Notes under the pieces: generated by a model
Seen by the model: the letters and a program-made list of their open reading frames with translations, nothing else
What the model was told of the DNA's origin: nothing
The model's database searches: none
Shown here: piece after piece, positions 34,999-44,316 of the stretch
How the letters are laid out: the number at the start of each line of letters is the position of its first letter
Position numbering within the stretch: the first letter of the stretch is position 1
Origin: Lachnospiraceae bacterium
GTDB lineage: Bacteria > Bacillota > Clostridia > Lachnospirales > Lachnospiraceae
Assembly (NCBI GenBank): GCA_017938405.1
Contig: JAGBBP010000014.1
Coordinates: forward strand, 205,034-269,033
DNA: 64,000 bases
Direction: 5' to 3'
Program-made: the position numbers and the translations under genes

Positions 34999-36648
34999 CT
35001 ACTGAAATTGCCAGTAATCGACGGTATAACCCTCTCCCAGGAATACAAAGAATAAATCATGTACACCCTTTACCTTTTTGTCCAAATAGGTTTTTATTTC
35101 CTTATACTCCCCGTCGGTATCCGTTTCAAAGGTCAGGTAACCCACTACTTCACCGTCTACACCGTCGGCTCCGTCCAACCGGATCTGAATTGCTCCGCTT
35201 TGACCTTCTTCCGCCTTAATTGCCGCCATAAACGCCATGGTTCCGTTTTCACCGAAGTCCACATCATACAAGGCCAGCCAGTCACCGGACTGAATGTCCG
35301 TCAATACCATGTTACCGGAACCGTAAGTTTTACTGATCATGCCTTCCTGTGTGGTGCTTAACCCACCCATGGTTGCCATGGTTTCCGCTTCTACCTTTGC
35401 ATACGGGTCAAAATATTTCTGCTGTTCCAAAGAGGCGCGGTCAGTCTTTTGTACTGTCTCAAACAGCCCATCCTCATTTAATTCCAGCTTTGTAATATGC
35501 GGAGAACGATAGTTTAATCCCGAAACGCCCATTCCTGCCGCAATGACACGGGTATGATAGGTAATGTACCATTCCCCGTTAAACTCGAAAATCGCATGGT
35601 GATTGTTGTTATAGTCTCCCGCAAAATAACTGCTCGGATGCTTTAATACAACACCTTCGTATGTATACGGTCCCAACGGGCTATCGGACGTCATATAAGC
35701 AATGTTCGCATTGGTAAATCCGTATTTGGTCGCGCCCTCCGCACCTACATTCCAGTTGGTACAATAGGAATATACATACTTATCGCCCACCTTATTTATT
35801 CCGGAATCTTCAAACAAATACGGAATATCCATCGGTATCGGGTCGCAGGCAAGGCTGATCATATCATCACCAAGCTTTGCACAACGCCCGGTTCCCGGAT
35901 TCTCATTGGAAACACCCGGACCACCGCCGAAAAAGATATAGGCACTGCCGTCCTCGTCTACCATAACCGCCGGGTCAAACAACCAGGAAACCGTATTACA
36001 GTTCGGTGTTCCCTTACTGATTAACTGCTTTCCGATCGGGTCCTTAAACGGGCCTACCGGGCTGTCTGCGGTAAGTACGCCGATTCCGCTGCCGTTATCC
36101 GCAAAGTATAAAAAGAACTTCATCTGTCCGTCAATTTCCTTGCAGGCTGCTGCCGGAGCCCAGGAATTATTACTCCACTTTGCCGCACCGTTGCTTCCTG
36201 CCGCGTAAACAGAACCGTGGTCGGTCCAGTTAATCAAATCGTCGGAAGAAATCACATTCAGACTCTTAATCTTGGAATAAGAATTCTCTTTAGCTTTTCC
36301 GTAAGACATTTCTATGGTATCTGCGGTCATGTAAATGTAGACTCTGCCGTCATATACCAATGCGCACGGATCTGCACCGAACCGCTGGGTAAAAAGCGGA
36401 GCATCGTAACCGATTTGCTTTAACGTGGCCGCAAGGTCCAGTTCCGCAAACTGCTCCTCAATGGTTTTCGGCTTCGGCGTCGGTTCCGGTGTTGCCGTCG
36501 GCACAGGAGTCGCTGTCGGCTCCGGCGTTGTTGTCGGAGTAATCTCTTGTGTCGGAATTACGGACACATCTTCCGGTTTCTTCCCGCATGCCGCAAAAAG
36601 CATGGTTGTCATTGCTGCCAATACTAAATAAACACCTAATTTTTTCAT
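34999..36648 (-). CDS. secreted GH43 lipoprotein with C-terminal CBM6-like domain
   Basis: The start is ATG 36648 (MKKLGVYLV), with GGAGAAG upstream. A lipoprotein signal ends in LFAAC, followed by a threonine/proline linker (about residues 37-63). The GH43 five-bladed propeller has the expected acids in FGADPCALVYDGR, WLFDPAVMVDEDGS and EDSGINKVG. The last about 140 residues form a CBM6-like beta domain (VEAETMATMGGLSTT... YTVDYWQFQ). It is probably an arabinoxylan arabinofuranosidase or xylosidase on the outer face of the membrane. The next gene upstream encodes a close paralogue without a signal. Confidence 0.93.
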   Translation of the reverse strand: MKKLGVYLVLAAMTTMLFAACGKKPEDVSVIPTQEITPTTTPEPTATPVPTATPEPTPKPKTIEEQFAELDLAATLKQIGYDAPLFTQRFGADPCALVYDGRVYIYMTADTIEMSYGKAKENSYSKIKSLNVISSDDLINWTDHGSVYAAGSNGAAKWSNNSWAPAAACKEIDGQMKFFLYFADNGSGIGVLTADSPVGPFKDPIGKQLISKGTPNCNTVSWLFDPAVMVDEDGSAYIFFGGGPGVSNENPGTGRCAKLGDDMISLACDPIPMDIPYLFEDSGINKVGDKYVYSYCTNWNVGAEGATKYGFTNANIAYMTSDSPLGPYTYEGVVLKHPSSYFAGDYNNNHHAIFEFNGEWYITYHTRVIAAGMGVSGLNYRSPHITKLELNEDGLFETVQKTDRASLEQQKYFDPYAKVEAETMATMGGLSTTQEGMISKTYGSGNMVLTDIQSGDWLALYDVDFGENGTMAFMAAIKAEEGQSGAIQIRLDGADGVDGEVVGYLTFETDTDGEYKEIKTYLDKKVKGVHDLFFVFLGEGYTVDYWQFQ

Positions 36649-36691
36649 TACATCCACTTCTCCGTTTTATTTTTTCTTTCTGTTGTCGGGT

Positions 36692-38173
36692 TTACTGAAA
36701 CTTCCAATAATCTACGGTATACGCTTCTCCGCAGAATACCAATACCAGGTTATGTACACCGGTTACCTTCGTCAATAACTCTGCAGTGAGTTCTTCATAA
36801 GATTCCTTATTCGCATCCTTACCAATTTCCAGATATCCCACAACTTCACCTTCAAGACTATCCAAACGAATCTGAATTGCCCCTTCGGTTTCCTTATCGG
36901 ATTTTACGGCAGCGGTAAATGACTTTGCACCCTCTGTGCCGAAATCCACACCGTACAGGGCTAACCAGGAACCGTCATGCATATCGCAAAGTGCCATATT
37001 ACCGGAACCGTACTGTTTACTCACCTCGTCCGCCTGGATAGTGTTAAGGCCACCCATGGTTGCCATGGTCGTCGCATCTACTTTCTCAAACGGATTCAAG
37101 TACTTCTGCTGTACCAGAGAATGACGGTCTACACTCGGAATCGTCGGAAGACTTCCGTCCTCTGCCACCGTCACCTTAGAAATTGCGGTACTGCGGTAAC
37201 CGCCGGAAATGCCCATCATCTTTTCTAAAATCTGGGTATGATAGGCGATATACATCTCACCGTTAAACTCAAACATACAGTGATGATTGTTGCCGTAACA
37301 TCCGTAATAGGTACCCGGATTCAACAACACCACGCCCTGATATTCGAACGGTCCCAACGGATTCTTGGAAGTCATGTATGCGATATCCGCATTATGGAAG
37401 CCGAACTTCTTTGTACCTTCTTCGTCTACATTCCAGTTGGTACAATAGGAATAATAGTAGGTGTCCCCGATTTTATTGATGCCGGAATCCTCGAACAAGT
37501 ACGGAATATCCATGGTCACTGCTTCGCCTTCGATGCTGATCATATCCGCACCCAGCTTTGCACAGCGACCGGTGCCCGGCTCCGCAAAGGACTTACCCGG
37601 ACCTCCGCCGAAGTAAATATATCCGCAACCGTCCTCATCCACCAGTACCGCCGGGTCAAAGAGCCAGGATACATTGGCACAATTCGGCGTCTGACGGGAA
37701 ATTAACGGTGCGCCGAGCGGGTCAACAAACGGTCCTGTCGGACTATCGGAAGTTACCACACCGATGCCGTTTCCGCTGTTTGCGAAATATACGAAAAACT
37801 TCATCTTTCCGTCAATTTCCTTGTAAGCCACTGCCGGAGCCCAGGAATTATTGCCCCATTTTGCCGCACCGGTTGCAGATGCTGCAAAAATGGTCCCGTG
37901 GTCGGTCCAGTTCACAAGGTCATCGGAAGAAATTACGTTTAACTTATTTATGAGCTGATAACTGTTCGGCTTAAGCGTACCGTTCTCATCATACTCATAA
38001 ATATCGCCGGTCATATACAAATACACTCTTCCTTCGTATACGATGGCATACGGGTCTGCGCCAAGACGTTGCATCATGACCGGCGTATCCATACCGATTT
38101 CCTTTAAGGTATCCGCAAGCTTAAGTCCCGCAAACTTTTCTTCCCATTTTGCTTTCAATTCTAAATTTGTCAT
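36692..38173 (-). CDS. cytoplasmic GH43 with C-terminal CBM6-like domain
   Basis: This 493-residue protein aligns along its whole length with the catalytic and CBM6-like parts of the lipoprotein at 34999 (shared LGADPYAIVYEGRVYLYMTGD, WLFDPAVLVDEDG, EDSGINKIGDTYYYSYCTNW, YTVDYWKFQ) but has no signal peptide. The pair arose by duplication. The catalytic acids are all present. It probably removes arabinose or xylose from imported oligosaccharides. ATG 38173 follows CGGAGG. The gap to the next GH43 gene is 93 bases. Confidence 0.93.
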   Translation of the reverse strand: MTNLELKAKWEEKFAGLKLADTLKEIGMDTPVMMQRLGADPYAIVYEGRVYLYMTGDIYEYDENGTLKPNSYQLINKLNVISSDDLVNWTDHGTIFAASATGAAKWGNNSWAPAVAYKEIDGKMKFFVYFANSGNGIGVVTSDSPTGPFVDPLGAPLISRQTPNCANVSWLFDPAVLVDEDGCGYIYFGGGPGKSFAEPGTGRCAKLGADMISIEGEAVTMDIPYLFEDSGINKIGDTYYYSYCTNWNVDEEGTKKFGFHNADIAYMTSKNPLGPFEYQGVVLLNPGTYYGCYGNNHHCMFEFNGEMYIAYHTQILEKMMGISGGYRSTAISKVTVAEDGSLPTIPSVDRHSLVQQKYLNPFEKVDATTMATMGGLNTIQADEVSKQYGSGNMALCDMHDGSWLALYGVDFGTEGAKSFTAAVKSDKETEGAIQIRLDSLEGEVVGYLEIGKDANKESYEELTAELLTKVTGVHNLVLVFCGEAYTVDYWKFQ

Positions 38174-38266
38174 TTTCCTATCCTCCGTTTCTTTATTTCT
38201 CTTTTATTAATTCCGCTTCTCTCCCGTAGGAATGAAACGGTTCAGTCTTTTATACGGTTGCTTTCG

Positions 38267-39826
38267 TCACTCCGTAAAATAACGGAACCTTGAAAACTCC
38301 GCCACACCACCGGTTTCTTTGGTCGAAAACAAGAACAATCCGAAACGGCAGCCTACAAAGTGATCCAGCTTAAAGTACAGCTTATGTGTCTCTCCCAATT
38401 TTTCAAAGCAGGACGGCATTTCCTCTGCTTCCGCCTTGTAAAAAAACTCTGCCGTATCCTTTCCCGGGGTAAAATCGCATTCCGCACGAAGTGTCACCGT
38501 TTCGCGTTCTACCGGAAGCTTTGCTATAATCTTAGCGGGCTCTGTATTCACACTTCCCATCCCCGCAAAGCCTGCCGTCGATTCCTTTTCCGCCATCACA
38601 AGAAAAGTCTGACCGGCTTCTTTTGTCAATGCAATAAAACCGTAATCTCCCTGTAACGTACAAAGACCGGCAAAATCTCCGTCCTTAAGCCCACTGCCGC
38701 AAAGCGTAATCTCCGCACCACACTGCGGCCCGATAGTCCGCTGGGTCAGGGTGTTTACCGCCTGCACAAGGTTTTTACTAAGCTTGCCGGAACGAAGCAG
38801 AATCGTTCCCGGCTTTTCCGTCACCGACCATAAGGTATTGTCCGGATTATGATTCCATTGCCATGGCTTCTTTAGCGTAATCTTTCCGTTCTCATCCGGT
38901 GTATAATAAAAATCATCGTCACACCACAGAGGTTCATAATCGTACGCTGCTTTGTCCGTATTTACCGTAACTGTCTTTGGCGCAATCCCACCGCCGAACA
39001 CAGGAAAATCATTTTCCCAAGTCACCGGAACCAGCACCGGAATCCGTCCTACCGCTCCATGATCCTGGAACATAACGGAGTACCAGTCTCCCTCCGGGGT
39101 ATCTACAATGCCTCCTTGCGCCACACCGCTGCGAATCCCGTCCAAATCATAGGAAAGCACATCGCCTCCCGTAAATTCACCCAACAGCGAATCCGCACAA
39201 AAACAGGCTTCCGTACGTAATCCGTTTCTCGGCCAGTGAATGAAAAACAAGTAATACTTTCCGTTTATCTTGTAAAAATGCGTACCTTCATATCCGAGAA
39301 TCACATCTCCCGTATCCTTTAAGGCCATCCGATGCAAACCGCCTTCCTTCGGTGCGGTCAGTTCTTCATTCAACTCGGTAATATAAATTTCCCGGTTGCC
39401 GTAGGCAATATAAACCCGTCCGTCCTCATCAAACAGTAAGGAATTATCATGATAGAAGCCTTCGATGGTACTTTTTTTCCAAGGCCCCTCAATATCCGTA
39501 GCTGTGTACAGATATGTCTTTCCCGTATCATTTGCCACAAAGCAGACATAAAAGGTTCCCTTGTGATACCGTATGGACGCCGCCCACATGCCTTTACCGT
39601 AAATCCCCTTATCATCCGCCAGACATTGTCCCGGCGTATCATCCAGGGTCTCGTACACATAGGAGGCAATTTCCCAGTGAATCAAATCATAGGAACGCAA
39701 TATCACGCCACCGGGCATAAAATGCATGGTAGTACTGACCATGTAATAGGTGTCTTCCACACGAATAATATCCGGATCCGGATAATCCGTGTAGAGAATC
39801 GGATTGGTTCCCGTAACCTGCCCCAT
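38267..39826 (-). CDS. GH43 beta-xylosidase/arabinofuranosidase with C-terminal GH43_C2-like domain
   Basis: The start is ATG 39826 (MGQVTGTNPIL); a GTG two codons earlier is possible. The 519-residue protein has the GH43 catalytic-base segment DYPDPDIIRV, the middle SLLFDEDGRVYIAYG and the acid segment EGTHFYKINGKYYLFF. A C-terminal beta-sandwich of about 200 residues typical of larger GH43 xylosidases follows. No signal peptide, so it acts on imported oligosaccharides. It is divergent from an AraC regulator gene whose promoter region it shares. Confidence 0.93.
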   Translation of the reverse strand: MGQVTGTNPILYTDYPDPDIIRVEDTYYMVSTTMHFMPGGVILRSYDLIHWEIASYVYETLDDTPGQCLADDKGIYGKGMWAASIRYHKGTFYVCFVANDTGKTYLYTATDIEGPWKKSTIEGFYHDNSLLFDEDGRVYIAYGNREIYITELNEELTAPKEGGLHRMALKDTGDVILGYEGTHFYKINGKYYLFFIHWPRNGLRTEACFCADSLLGEFTGGDVLSYDLDGIRSGVAQGGIVDTPEGDWYSVMFQDHGAVGRIPVLVPVTWENDFPVFGGGIAPKTVTVNTDKAAYDYEPLWCDDDFYYTPDENGKITLKKPWQWNHNPDNTLWSVTEKPGTILLRSGKLSKNLVQAVNTLTQRTIGPQCGAEITLCGSGLKDGDFAGLCTLQGDYGFIALTKEAGQTFLVMAEKESTAGFAGMGSVNTEPAKIIAKLPVERETVTLRAECDFTPGKDTAEFFYKAEAEEMPSCFEKLGETHKLYFKLDHFVGCRFGLFLFSTKETGGVAEFSRFRYFTE

Positions 39827-39855
39827 CGCCACACCTTCCTTCCGGTTTATTTTGC

Positions 39856-39928
39856 GTACCCTATGGGTACTCGTTTGCTTCTATCACAAGTTTAGCATCT
39901 TGTCATTTCTATTACAATGGTGTATAAT
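39856..39928. promoter_or_regulatory. divergent promoter region between the GH43 and AraC genes
   Basis: Plus strand: TTGTCA (39900-39905) and TATAAT (39923-39928), 17-base spacer, for the AraC gene. Minus strand: TTGTAA (plus 39912-39917) and TAAACT (39889-39894), 17-base spacer, for the GH43 gene. The two promoters overlap. Two near-identical 11-base segments TTCTATYACAA lie at 39879 and 39907, and a palindrome GTACCC/GGGTAC at 39856-39870; either could be an operator. Confidence 0.6.
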
Positions 39929-39969
39929 TGCAATGAATTGATTTATAATTTTGTCACGGAGGTAAAGAC

Positions 39970-40752
39970 ATGTACATCCATTTCGTCAGCCTGAATTCTT
40001 CCCAGGAACCGAACTTTGTGCAGGAGCGCAAGCACGGAATTATCGACTTTCTTTTTTTGCGCTTTCATTCCAAAACAACCTTGATGTTAGGAGACAAAAC
40101 CTATACCATCACCAAACCGTGCATGTTCTTAATCGATTCCTATACCCCGTACAAATATTTTTCCAACAGTAATCATTATACCGACGATTATTTGCATTTT
40201 TCTGCAGAAAACCGGCAGCAATTTTTAAGCGAATTGACTTTTCCTTTGAACACGCCGATATACTATTCAAACGATAGTGCAATTTCCGGCATATTACAGC
40301 TGATTCAGACAGAACATGAGGAAAAAAACCGTCTTGCTGCCAAGTCCATCGACCTACTGATTCGATACCTGTTTGTAAAGGTTTCGGAAGTTTGGATGCA
40401 AAGTCAGCAAATCAACACCTCCGTACCTCATTATTATGATTTGTTACAGGTGCGGGACGCCATTCTCTCCGCTCCGGAACGCCCTTGGAAGATAGAAGAG
40501 CTGGCAGAACTGGCTCATTTATCCCCCTCTTATTTTCAGGTAGTTTACAAAAAAGCCTTCGGTATTACCTGTATGACCGAGGTAATCAATGCAAAACTGG
40601 AACAGGCAAAACTGCTTCTTACTTCCACCGAACTCCCGGTCAGTGCTGTCGCTACGGAAGTGGGCTACAACGAAGTGTACCACTTTATAAGACAGTTCAA
40701 AAAAAGCACCGGAATGACTCCCGGTGCCTTTCGTAAAAAGGTCGCTCTATAA
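39970..40752 (+). CDS. AraC-family regulator with cupin sensor
   Basis: A 260-residue protein: an N-terminal cupin-like region (about 1-140, containing TITKPCMFLIDSYTPYKY) and a C-terminal pair of helix-turn-helices (EELAELAHLSPSYFQVVYKKAFGITC, then VSAVATEVGYNEVYHFIRQFKKSTGMTPGAFR). It probably activates the neighbouring xylan genes on sensing a xylo-oligosaccharide. It is divergent from the GH43 gene at 38267. The start has CACGGAGG upstream. Confidence 0.94.
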   Translation: MYIHFVSLNSSQEPNFVQERKHGIIDFLFLRFHSKTTLMLGDKTYTITKPCMFLIDSYTPYKYFSNSNHYTDDYLHFSAENRQQFLSELTFPLNTPIYYSNDSAISGILQLIQTEHEEKNRLAAKSIDLLIRYLFVKVSEVWMQSQQINTSVPHYYDLLQVRDAILSAPERPWKIEELAELAHLSPSYFQVVYKKAFGITCMTEVINAKLEQAKLLLTSTELPVSAVATEVGYNEVYHFIRQFKKSTGMTPGAFRKKVAL

Positions 40753-40989
40753 ATACAACCGGGGTCTTCTTTTTATCCTCTTTTCTCGTACTCCGGATAG
40801 AGTCTTTCTAATTACTTCAGGAAATGTAAATCAAATCTGACGCAACCGCCCTGATGCGGCATCCATGCCTTATGGCGGGCTCGTCCGGACCTCCTGTCCG
40901 GACGTTGCTGACCAACATCGAAGTAATAAGAAAGTCTACTATCCTGCGTAAAGTTCAAAGAGAATAAAAAGAAGCCCCCGGCTGTATTT
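40751..40989. repeat. long inverted-repeat element between convergent genes
   Basis: Arms of about 68 bases face each other. The left begins AAATACAACCGGGG at the AraC stop, runs through CTTCTTTTTAT and ends ATTACTTC. The right arm in reverse complement begins AAATACAGCCGGGGG, with the same internal words. The loop of about 100 bases holds a perfect 8-base hairpin (CGTCCGGA/TCCGGACG). No gene is inside. The architecture resembles the element at 15505-15694 but the sequence differs. Confidence 0.7.
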
Positions 40990-41005
40990 GCAACAGTGTA
41001 TTAAT

Positions 41006-42160
41006 CTACCACGCTCTGTACTTTCCGGACAGAGCTAACATTGCAAATAAATATAAACAGTTATCGTAATACCGTCTGTCTCCGGTGCGAAGCGGTGTGT
41101 TCCAGAACTTCATGACAAAATCCTTGGCATACGGTCCCTTTGCCGCCAAGGATGCCTGGGCGTTGGTTGCCAAAAGACCTACCGGATGTAAGGCCGGACG
41201 GTCAAGTACCGTACCGTCGATTTCGTAAGTCATATCCGGCTGATCCTTCACGGTCTCCGCAAAAAACTTCTGCTGCTTATCCGCTACTGCGCGCAGGTCT
41301 TCGTCTGCGCCGTACCACTCGTAATCCAGTGCGATATTGGCAATAGTACGATATGCATCACTGTAAAACCAGTCGTGTCTGTGACCAAAGCGCTTCCACT
41401 GCTCCTCGGTCATTCTCTTCGGGGAGCCGTCGAACTCGGCATACTCCGCATTGAGGCCCGTTACCGGATGACACGCCTTCTTTAAGTACTCTCTGGAGGC
41501 CTTTGCAGCTTCCTTCCAAAACGTTCTGTCCTCTTCGTTTGCATATTCCGCAAACAATTCATAGAAATGCGGCAAATGATAGGACGGGTCCGAATATCCG
41601 CACTTTACCACAAACTGAATCAACTTATTGGAAGGTTCCCACATCGGGCCGCCCTCTTCTCCGTTCTCTCCCTTATGTACGCAGGTGTGAAGAAGTTCTC
41701 TTGCTTCCTTGGAATAATTAAAGATGCCCTCTCCGTCGCCCCAACGCTTGGAGGCAAAGAACAATGCCATGGCATAAAATTCCTCCCCGTCCGGCGCCGG
41801 ACCGTAAGCATTCTTCGTACCGTCCGTCTTACAAGACCATGCAAAATAACCGGAATTCCAGCCCTCATCCATGTACATATAAGTCTTGGACCACTTCCAA
41901 AGACGGTCAAACTCCTCTTTCTTATCAAGCTGTACGCACATCATCATACCGTAGGACATACCTTCCGTACGGGCATCGTGGTTGCCCGTATCCTCCATGT
42001 AGCCCATGTCGTCGCCTACTTCATGGAAAATACGTTCCTCTTCACTGCCGTGAAACATGGTCTGGAAGGTCTCTTCCACTCTCTTATCAATCTCTTCCTG
42101 CGGAATCCCGCACTCCGCAAACACATTGCGGTACTTTCCCGTTGCTACTGCTCCTGCCAT
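41006..42160 (-). CDS. GH8 reducing-end xylose-releasing exo-oligoxylanase
   Basis: The start is ATG 42160 (MAGAVATGKY) after AAGGAG. The 384-residue (alpha/alpha)6 enzyme has the GH8 segment DARTEGMSYGMMM with the general-acid glutamate and the Rex-type RHDWFYSDAYR with the catalytic aspartate. It lacks a signal peptide. Family members of this length cut one xylose from the reducing end of xylotriose and longer oligomers. It fits with the neighbouring GH43 enzymes in cytoplasmic breakdown of xylo-oligosaccharides. Confidence 0.94.
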   Translation of the reverse strand: MAGAVATGKYRNVFAECGIPQEEIDKRVEETFQTMFHGSEEERIFHEVGDDMGYMEDTGNHDARTEGMSYGMMMCVQLDKKEEFDRLWKWSKTYMYMDEGWNSGYFAWSCKTDGTKNAYGPAPDGEEFYAMALFFASKRWGDGEGIFNYSKEARELLHTCVHKGENGEEGGPMWEPSNKLIQFVVKCGYSDPSYHLPHFYELFAEYANEEDRTFWKEAAKASREYLKKACHPVTGLNAEYAEFDGSPKRMTEEQWKRFGHRHDWFYSDAYRTIANIALDYEWYGADEDLRAVADKQQKFFAETVKDQPDMTYEIDGTVLDRPALHPVGLLATNAQASLAAKGPYAKDFVMKFWNTPLRTGDRRYYDNCLYLFAMLALSGKYRAW

Positions 42161-42336
42161 AATACACTCCTTCTCAATCTCTGTTCTCATTTGTCAAACC
42201 GGAATCGGTATAAACACTCCCGTTTATCCTCCTTCTAACAGCCTTATTTTACCATGATTTTGCTGTTATTTCCAGTAAATTACATATAAAAGTTCTGATT
42301 TCCCATACAAATATGAACCCAAACATTCTTCCGACG

Positions 42337-42876
42337 TTACTCCAGTCTTCGGAATTCCACCCCATCCTCCGTCAAAAGCACATATCCGTGTCCCGTATTT
42401 TCCTTCGGAATGGACACGGAACCCGGATTGATGTACCGGTAGGTGTACTCTCCCTTCGGACCTTTTGCCGTACATTGCTCGTCTGCCACCACATGAGTAT
42501 GACCGTGCAAAAGCACATCCCCCTCCTTTAAACACGGCGGATTGTCCTTATTGAACTTGTGTCCGTGGGTCGCAAAATACATAGTGTCTCCAATGTAAAA
42601 CACCGCATACTCCGCCATCACCGGGAACTCCAGCACCATCTGATCCACCTCTGCCTCACAGTTGCCCCGTACACACAAGAGCTCATCCGCCACCTCATTT
42701 AACATGGCAATGACCTTCTTCGGTGCATACTCCTTCGGCAGGTCGTTTCGCGGACCATGATACAAAATATCGCCTAAAATCACCAACTTCTCCGCCCCCG
42801 ACTCCCGGTACGCGGCAAGCATCTTCTCACAATAATACGCAGACCCGTGAATGTCCGACGCCACCATCCATTTCAT
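42337..42876 (-). CDS. yfcE: YfcE-type metallophosphoesterase
   Basis: A 179-residue phosphodiesterase of the MJ0936/YfcE family. Metal-binding motifs in order: SDIHG (Asp8, His10), GDILYHGPRND, GNCEAE, ATHGH and HGHTH. It would hydrolyse phosphodiesters; the natural substrate of the family is unclear. It is cytoplasmic. ATG 42876 follows AGGAGG and lies 11 bases past the stop of the small gene upstream. Confidence 0.93.
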   Translation of the reverse strand: MKWMVASDIHGSAYYCEKMLAAYRESGAEKLVILGDILYHGPRNDLPKEYAPKKVIAMLNEVADELLCVRGNCEAEVDQMVLEFPVMAEYAVFYIGDTMYFATHGHKFNKDNPPCLKEGDVLLHGHTHVVADEQCTAKGPKGEYTYRYINPGSVSIPKENTGHGYVLLTEDGVEFRRLE

Positions 42877-42887
42877 AGTTTATCCTC

Positions 42888-43154
42888 CTACTTTACAATC
42901 GCCTTCTTCACTCTCTGCATCACCGCAAAGAACTCCTTCGGACGTTCCTCCGTCAGCTCATACAGTTCGGATAAAAGCTCCTCGAATACCGCTTCCTTGT
43001 CATCCTCTGCCGGCTTGTCCCCGAACACCGCTTCATAAAAACCGAAAATATCACTTTCCGGCATATCGTCGTACACGGTTTCCAGATAGTCCGTTACTAC
43101 GGTTGGATCCTCCTTCATGTATTCTGTCATTTCTGTCCATTGGTCTTTGGTCAT
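42888..43154 (-). CDS. hypothetical acidic protein, 88 residues
   Basis: A strongly acidic, likely all-helical protein (MTKDQWTEMTEYMKEDP...) with no signal peptide. No family recognised. ATG 43154 follows AGGAGG. It is 11 bases upstream of yfcE and probably cotranscribed with it. Confidence 0.75.
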   Translation of the reverse strand: MTKDQWTEMTEYMKEDPTVVTDYLETVYDDMPESDIFGFYEAVFGDKPAEDDKEAVFEELLSELYELTEERPKEFFAVMQRVKKAIVK

Positions 43155-43233
43155 AATAAATCCTCCTGTGTAATATTACTCTATTTTACATTTCAAAAAC
43201 GTTGTTTTTCCATAAAGACTGAAAGTTTTATGT

Positions 43234-43275
43234 GTTAGACAAATTGGAAGTTGTCTAACTGTTTTACAAATTATA
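43234..43275. repeat. intergenic palindromic element E1
   Basis: Begins with the 9-base inverted pair GTTAGACAA/TTGTCTAAC (43234-43259) and continues with CTGTTTTACAAATTATA up to the stop codon of the membrane-protein gene. Minus-strand core: AAAACAGTTAGACAA, shared with E2 and E3. Confidence 0.65.
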
Positions 43276-43635
43276 CTAGCAAAGAACAAGTCCACCAAGC
43301 ATAACAAGACAAGCTACCATACTACAAAACAATGCAACATAAAGCCGAATTGTTTCTGCTCTCTTGTCAAACTTTTCCTGCAATTCAGCCCGTTCTATTG
43401 GGTCTGTAGAATGAATTTCTTCATTCAAGCCAGAAGGACAAAAACCAAACAGTGGTATCAACAATATTAAAAGTGCGCCTATCTTCGAGCCATATCTTCC
43501 ATTCCCTACATGATAAAGAGGATTGTTATTTATTACATCAGGCAAAAATAACCAAATACAGAAACTGATAAGTATTCCAATAACTATTACAAAAATCCGA
43601 ATGGTTCTTAGTTGCTTTGAGGTGAGTCTTTTCAT
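43276..43635 (-). CDS. three-helix membrane protein, 119 residues
   Basis: Hydrophobic segments lie at about 10-30, 48-65 and 98-118, with a charged cytoplasmic-type loop between the second and third (STDPIERAELQEKFDKRAETIR). ATG 43635 follows AAAGGAG. It is bounded by the palindromic elements E1 and E2, like the acetyltransferase genes next to it. No family recognised. Confidence 0.75.
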   Translation of the reverse strand: MKRLTSKQLRTIRIFVIVIGILISFCIWLFLPDVINNNPLYHVGNGRYGSKIGALLILLIPLFGFCPSGLNEEIHSTDPIERAELQEKFDKRAETIRLYVALFCSMVACLVMLGGLVLC

Positions 43636-43660
43636 TTGTATGCTCCTTTCTTATCAATTC

Positions 43661-43705
43661 GTCAAATTCTTATTTTCCTAACTGTTCGACCTATTGGAAT
43701 TTGAC
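43661..43705. repeat. intergenic palindromic element E2
   Basis: A 45-base element with perfect 9-base terminal inverted repeats GTCAAATTC/GAATTTGAC and the core CTAACTGTTCGAC. Its last base is the first base of the TAG stop of the acetyltransferase gene read on the minus strand. Confidence 0.7.
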
Positions 43706-44310
43706 TAACTCTCCGATTGTTCCTGTAACAATTCAAATTGTTTCGATGTAACAACCCGCTTTAATGCAGTCATTGCTTTATGATACTCATTTTCATAATG
43801 TGAGAACGTATCCGTTTTTTGTAGTTTGAATCCAATAGAAAGATATAAGAAAATGGCTTTCCAACTCCATGGCTGTGTATGGATATAAACAGGAAGATTC
43901 TTTTGCTCCTTAAAAATATTCATAGTTGCATAACACAAGGCTTTTCCTAACCCCCGCCCATGATATTCTTCATCCACAACCAGCCAGTGCAATGAAGATA
44001 CGATAGACTCTTTGCGTCTATCTTGCCATGCAATACAAGACCCTACTATAAGGTTATCTTCATTCAGAAGAAAAAGAATATTGTTTAGTAACGAACGATT
44101 CTGTAAATATGTTGAAATAAAATAGCTTTCTGCTTCTTCCAAAGACTCAAAGTCTCCAATAGAATACTCTAATTCCGCCCAAGCTTTTTCGTATCCACTT
44201 TTATAGGGTACAATGGAGAATCCTTTTGGTAACACAACATCTTTGCATTGATAATTATCACATCTTAAAATTGTATTATAAAAGGGTATTGTTCTATCCA
44301 ACACTACCAT
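43705..44310 (-). CDS. GNAT-family N-acetyltransferase, 201 residues
   Basis: The start is ATG 44310 (MVVLDRTIPFY), with GGAGGGC immediately upstream; a TTG would be needed for a longer product. The acetyl-CoA motif A is VDEEYHGRGLGKALCYA, followed by an N/asparagine-poor motif B ending in LYLSIGF. An N-terminal region of about 70 residues precedes the GNAT core. Substrate unknown. It sits between palindromic elements E2 and E3. Confidence 0.9.
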   Translation of the reverse strand: MVVLDRTIPFYNTILRCDNYQCKDVVLPKGFSIVPYKSGYEKAWAELEYSIGDFESLEEAESYFISTYLQNRSLLNNILFLLNEDNLIVGSCIAWQDRRKESIVSSLHWLVVDEEYHGRGLGKALCYATMNIFKEQKNLPVYIHTQPWSWKAIFLYLSIGFKLQKTDTFSHYENEYHKAMTALKRVVTSKQFELLQEQSES

Positions 44311-44316
44311 GCCCTC

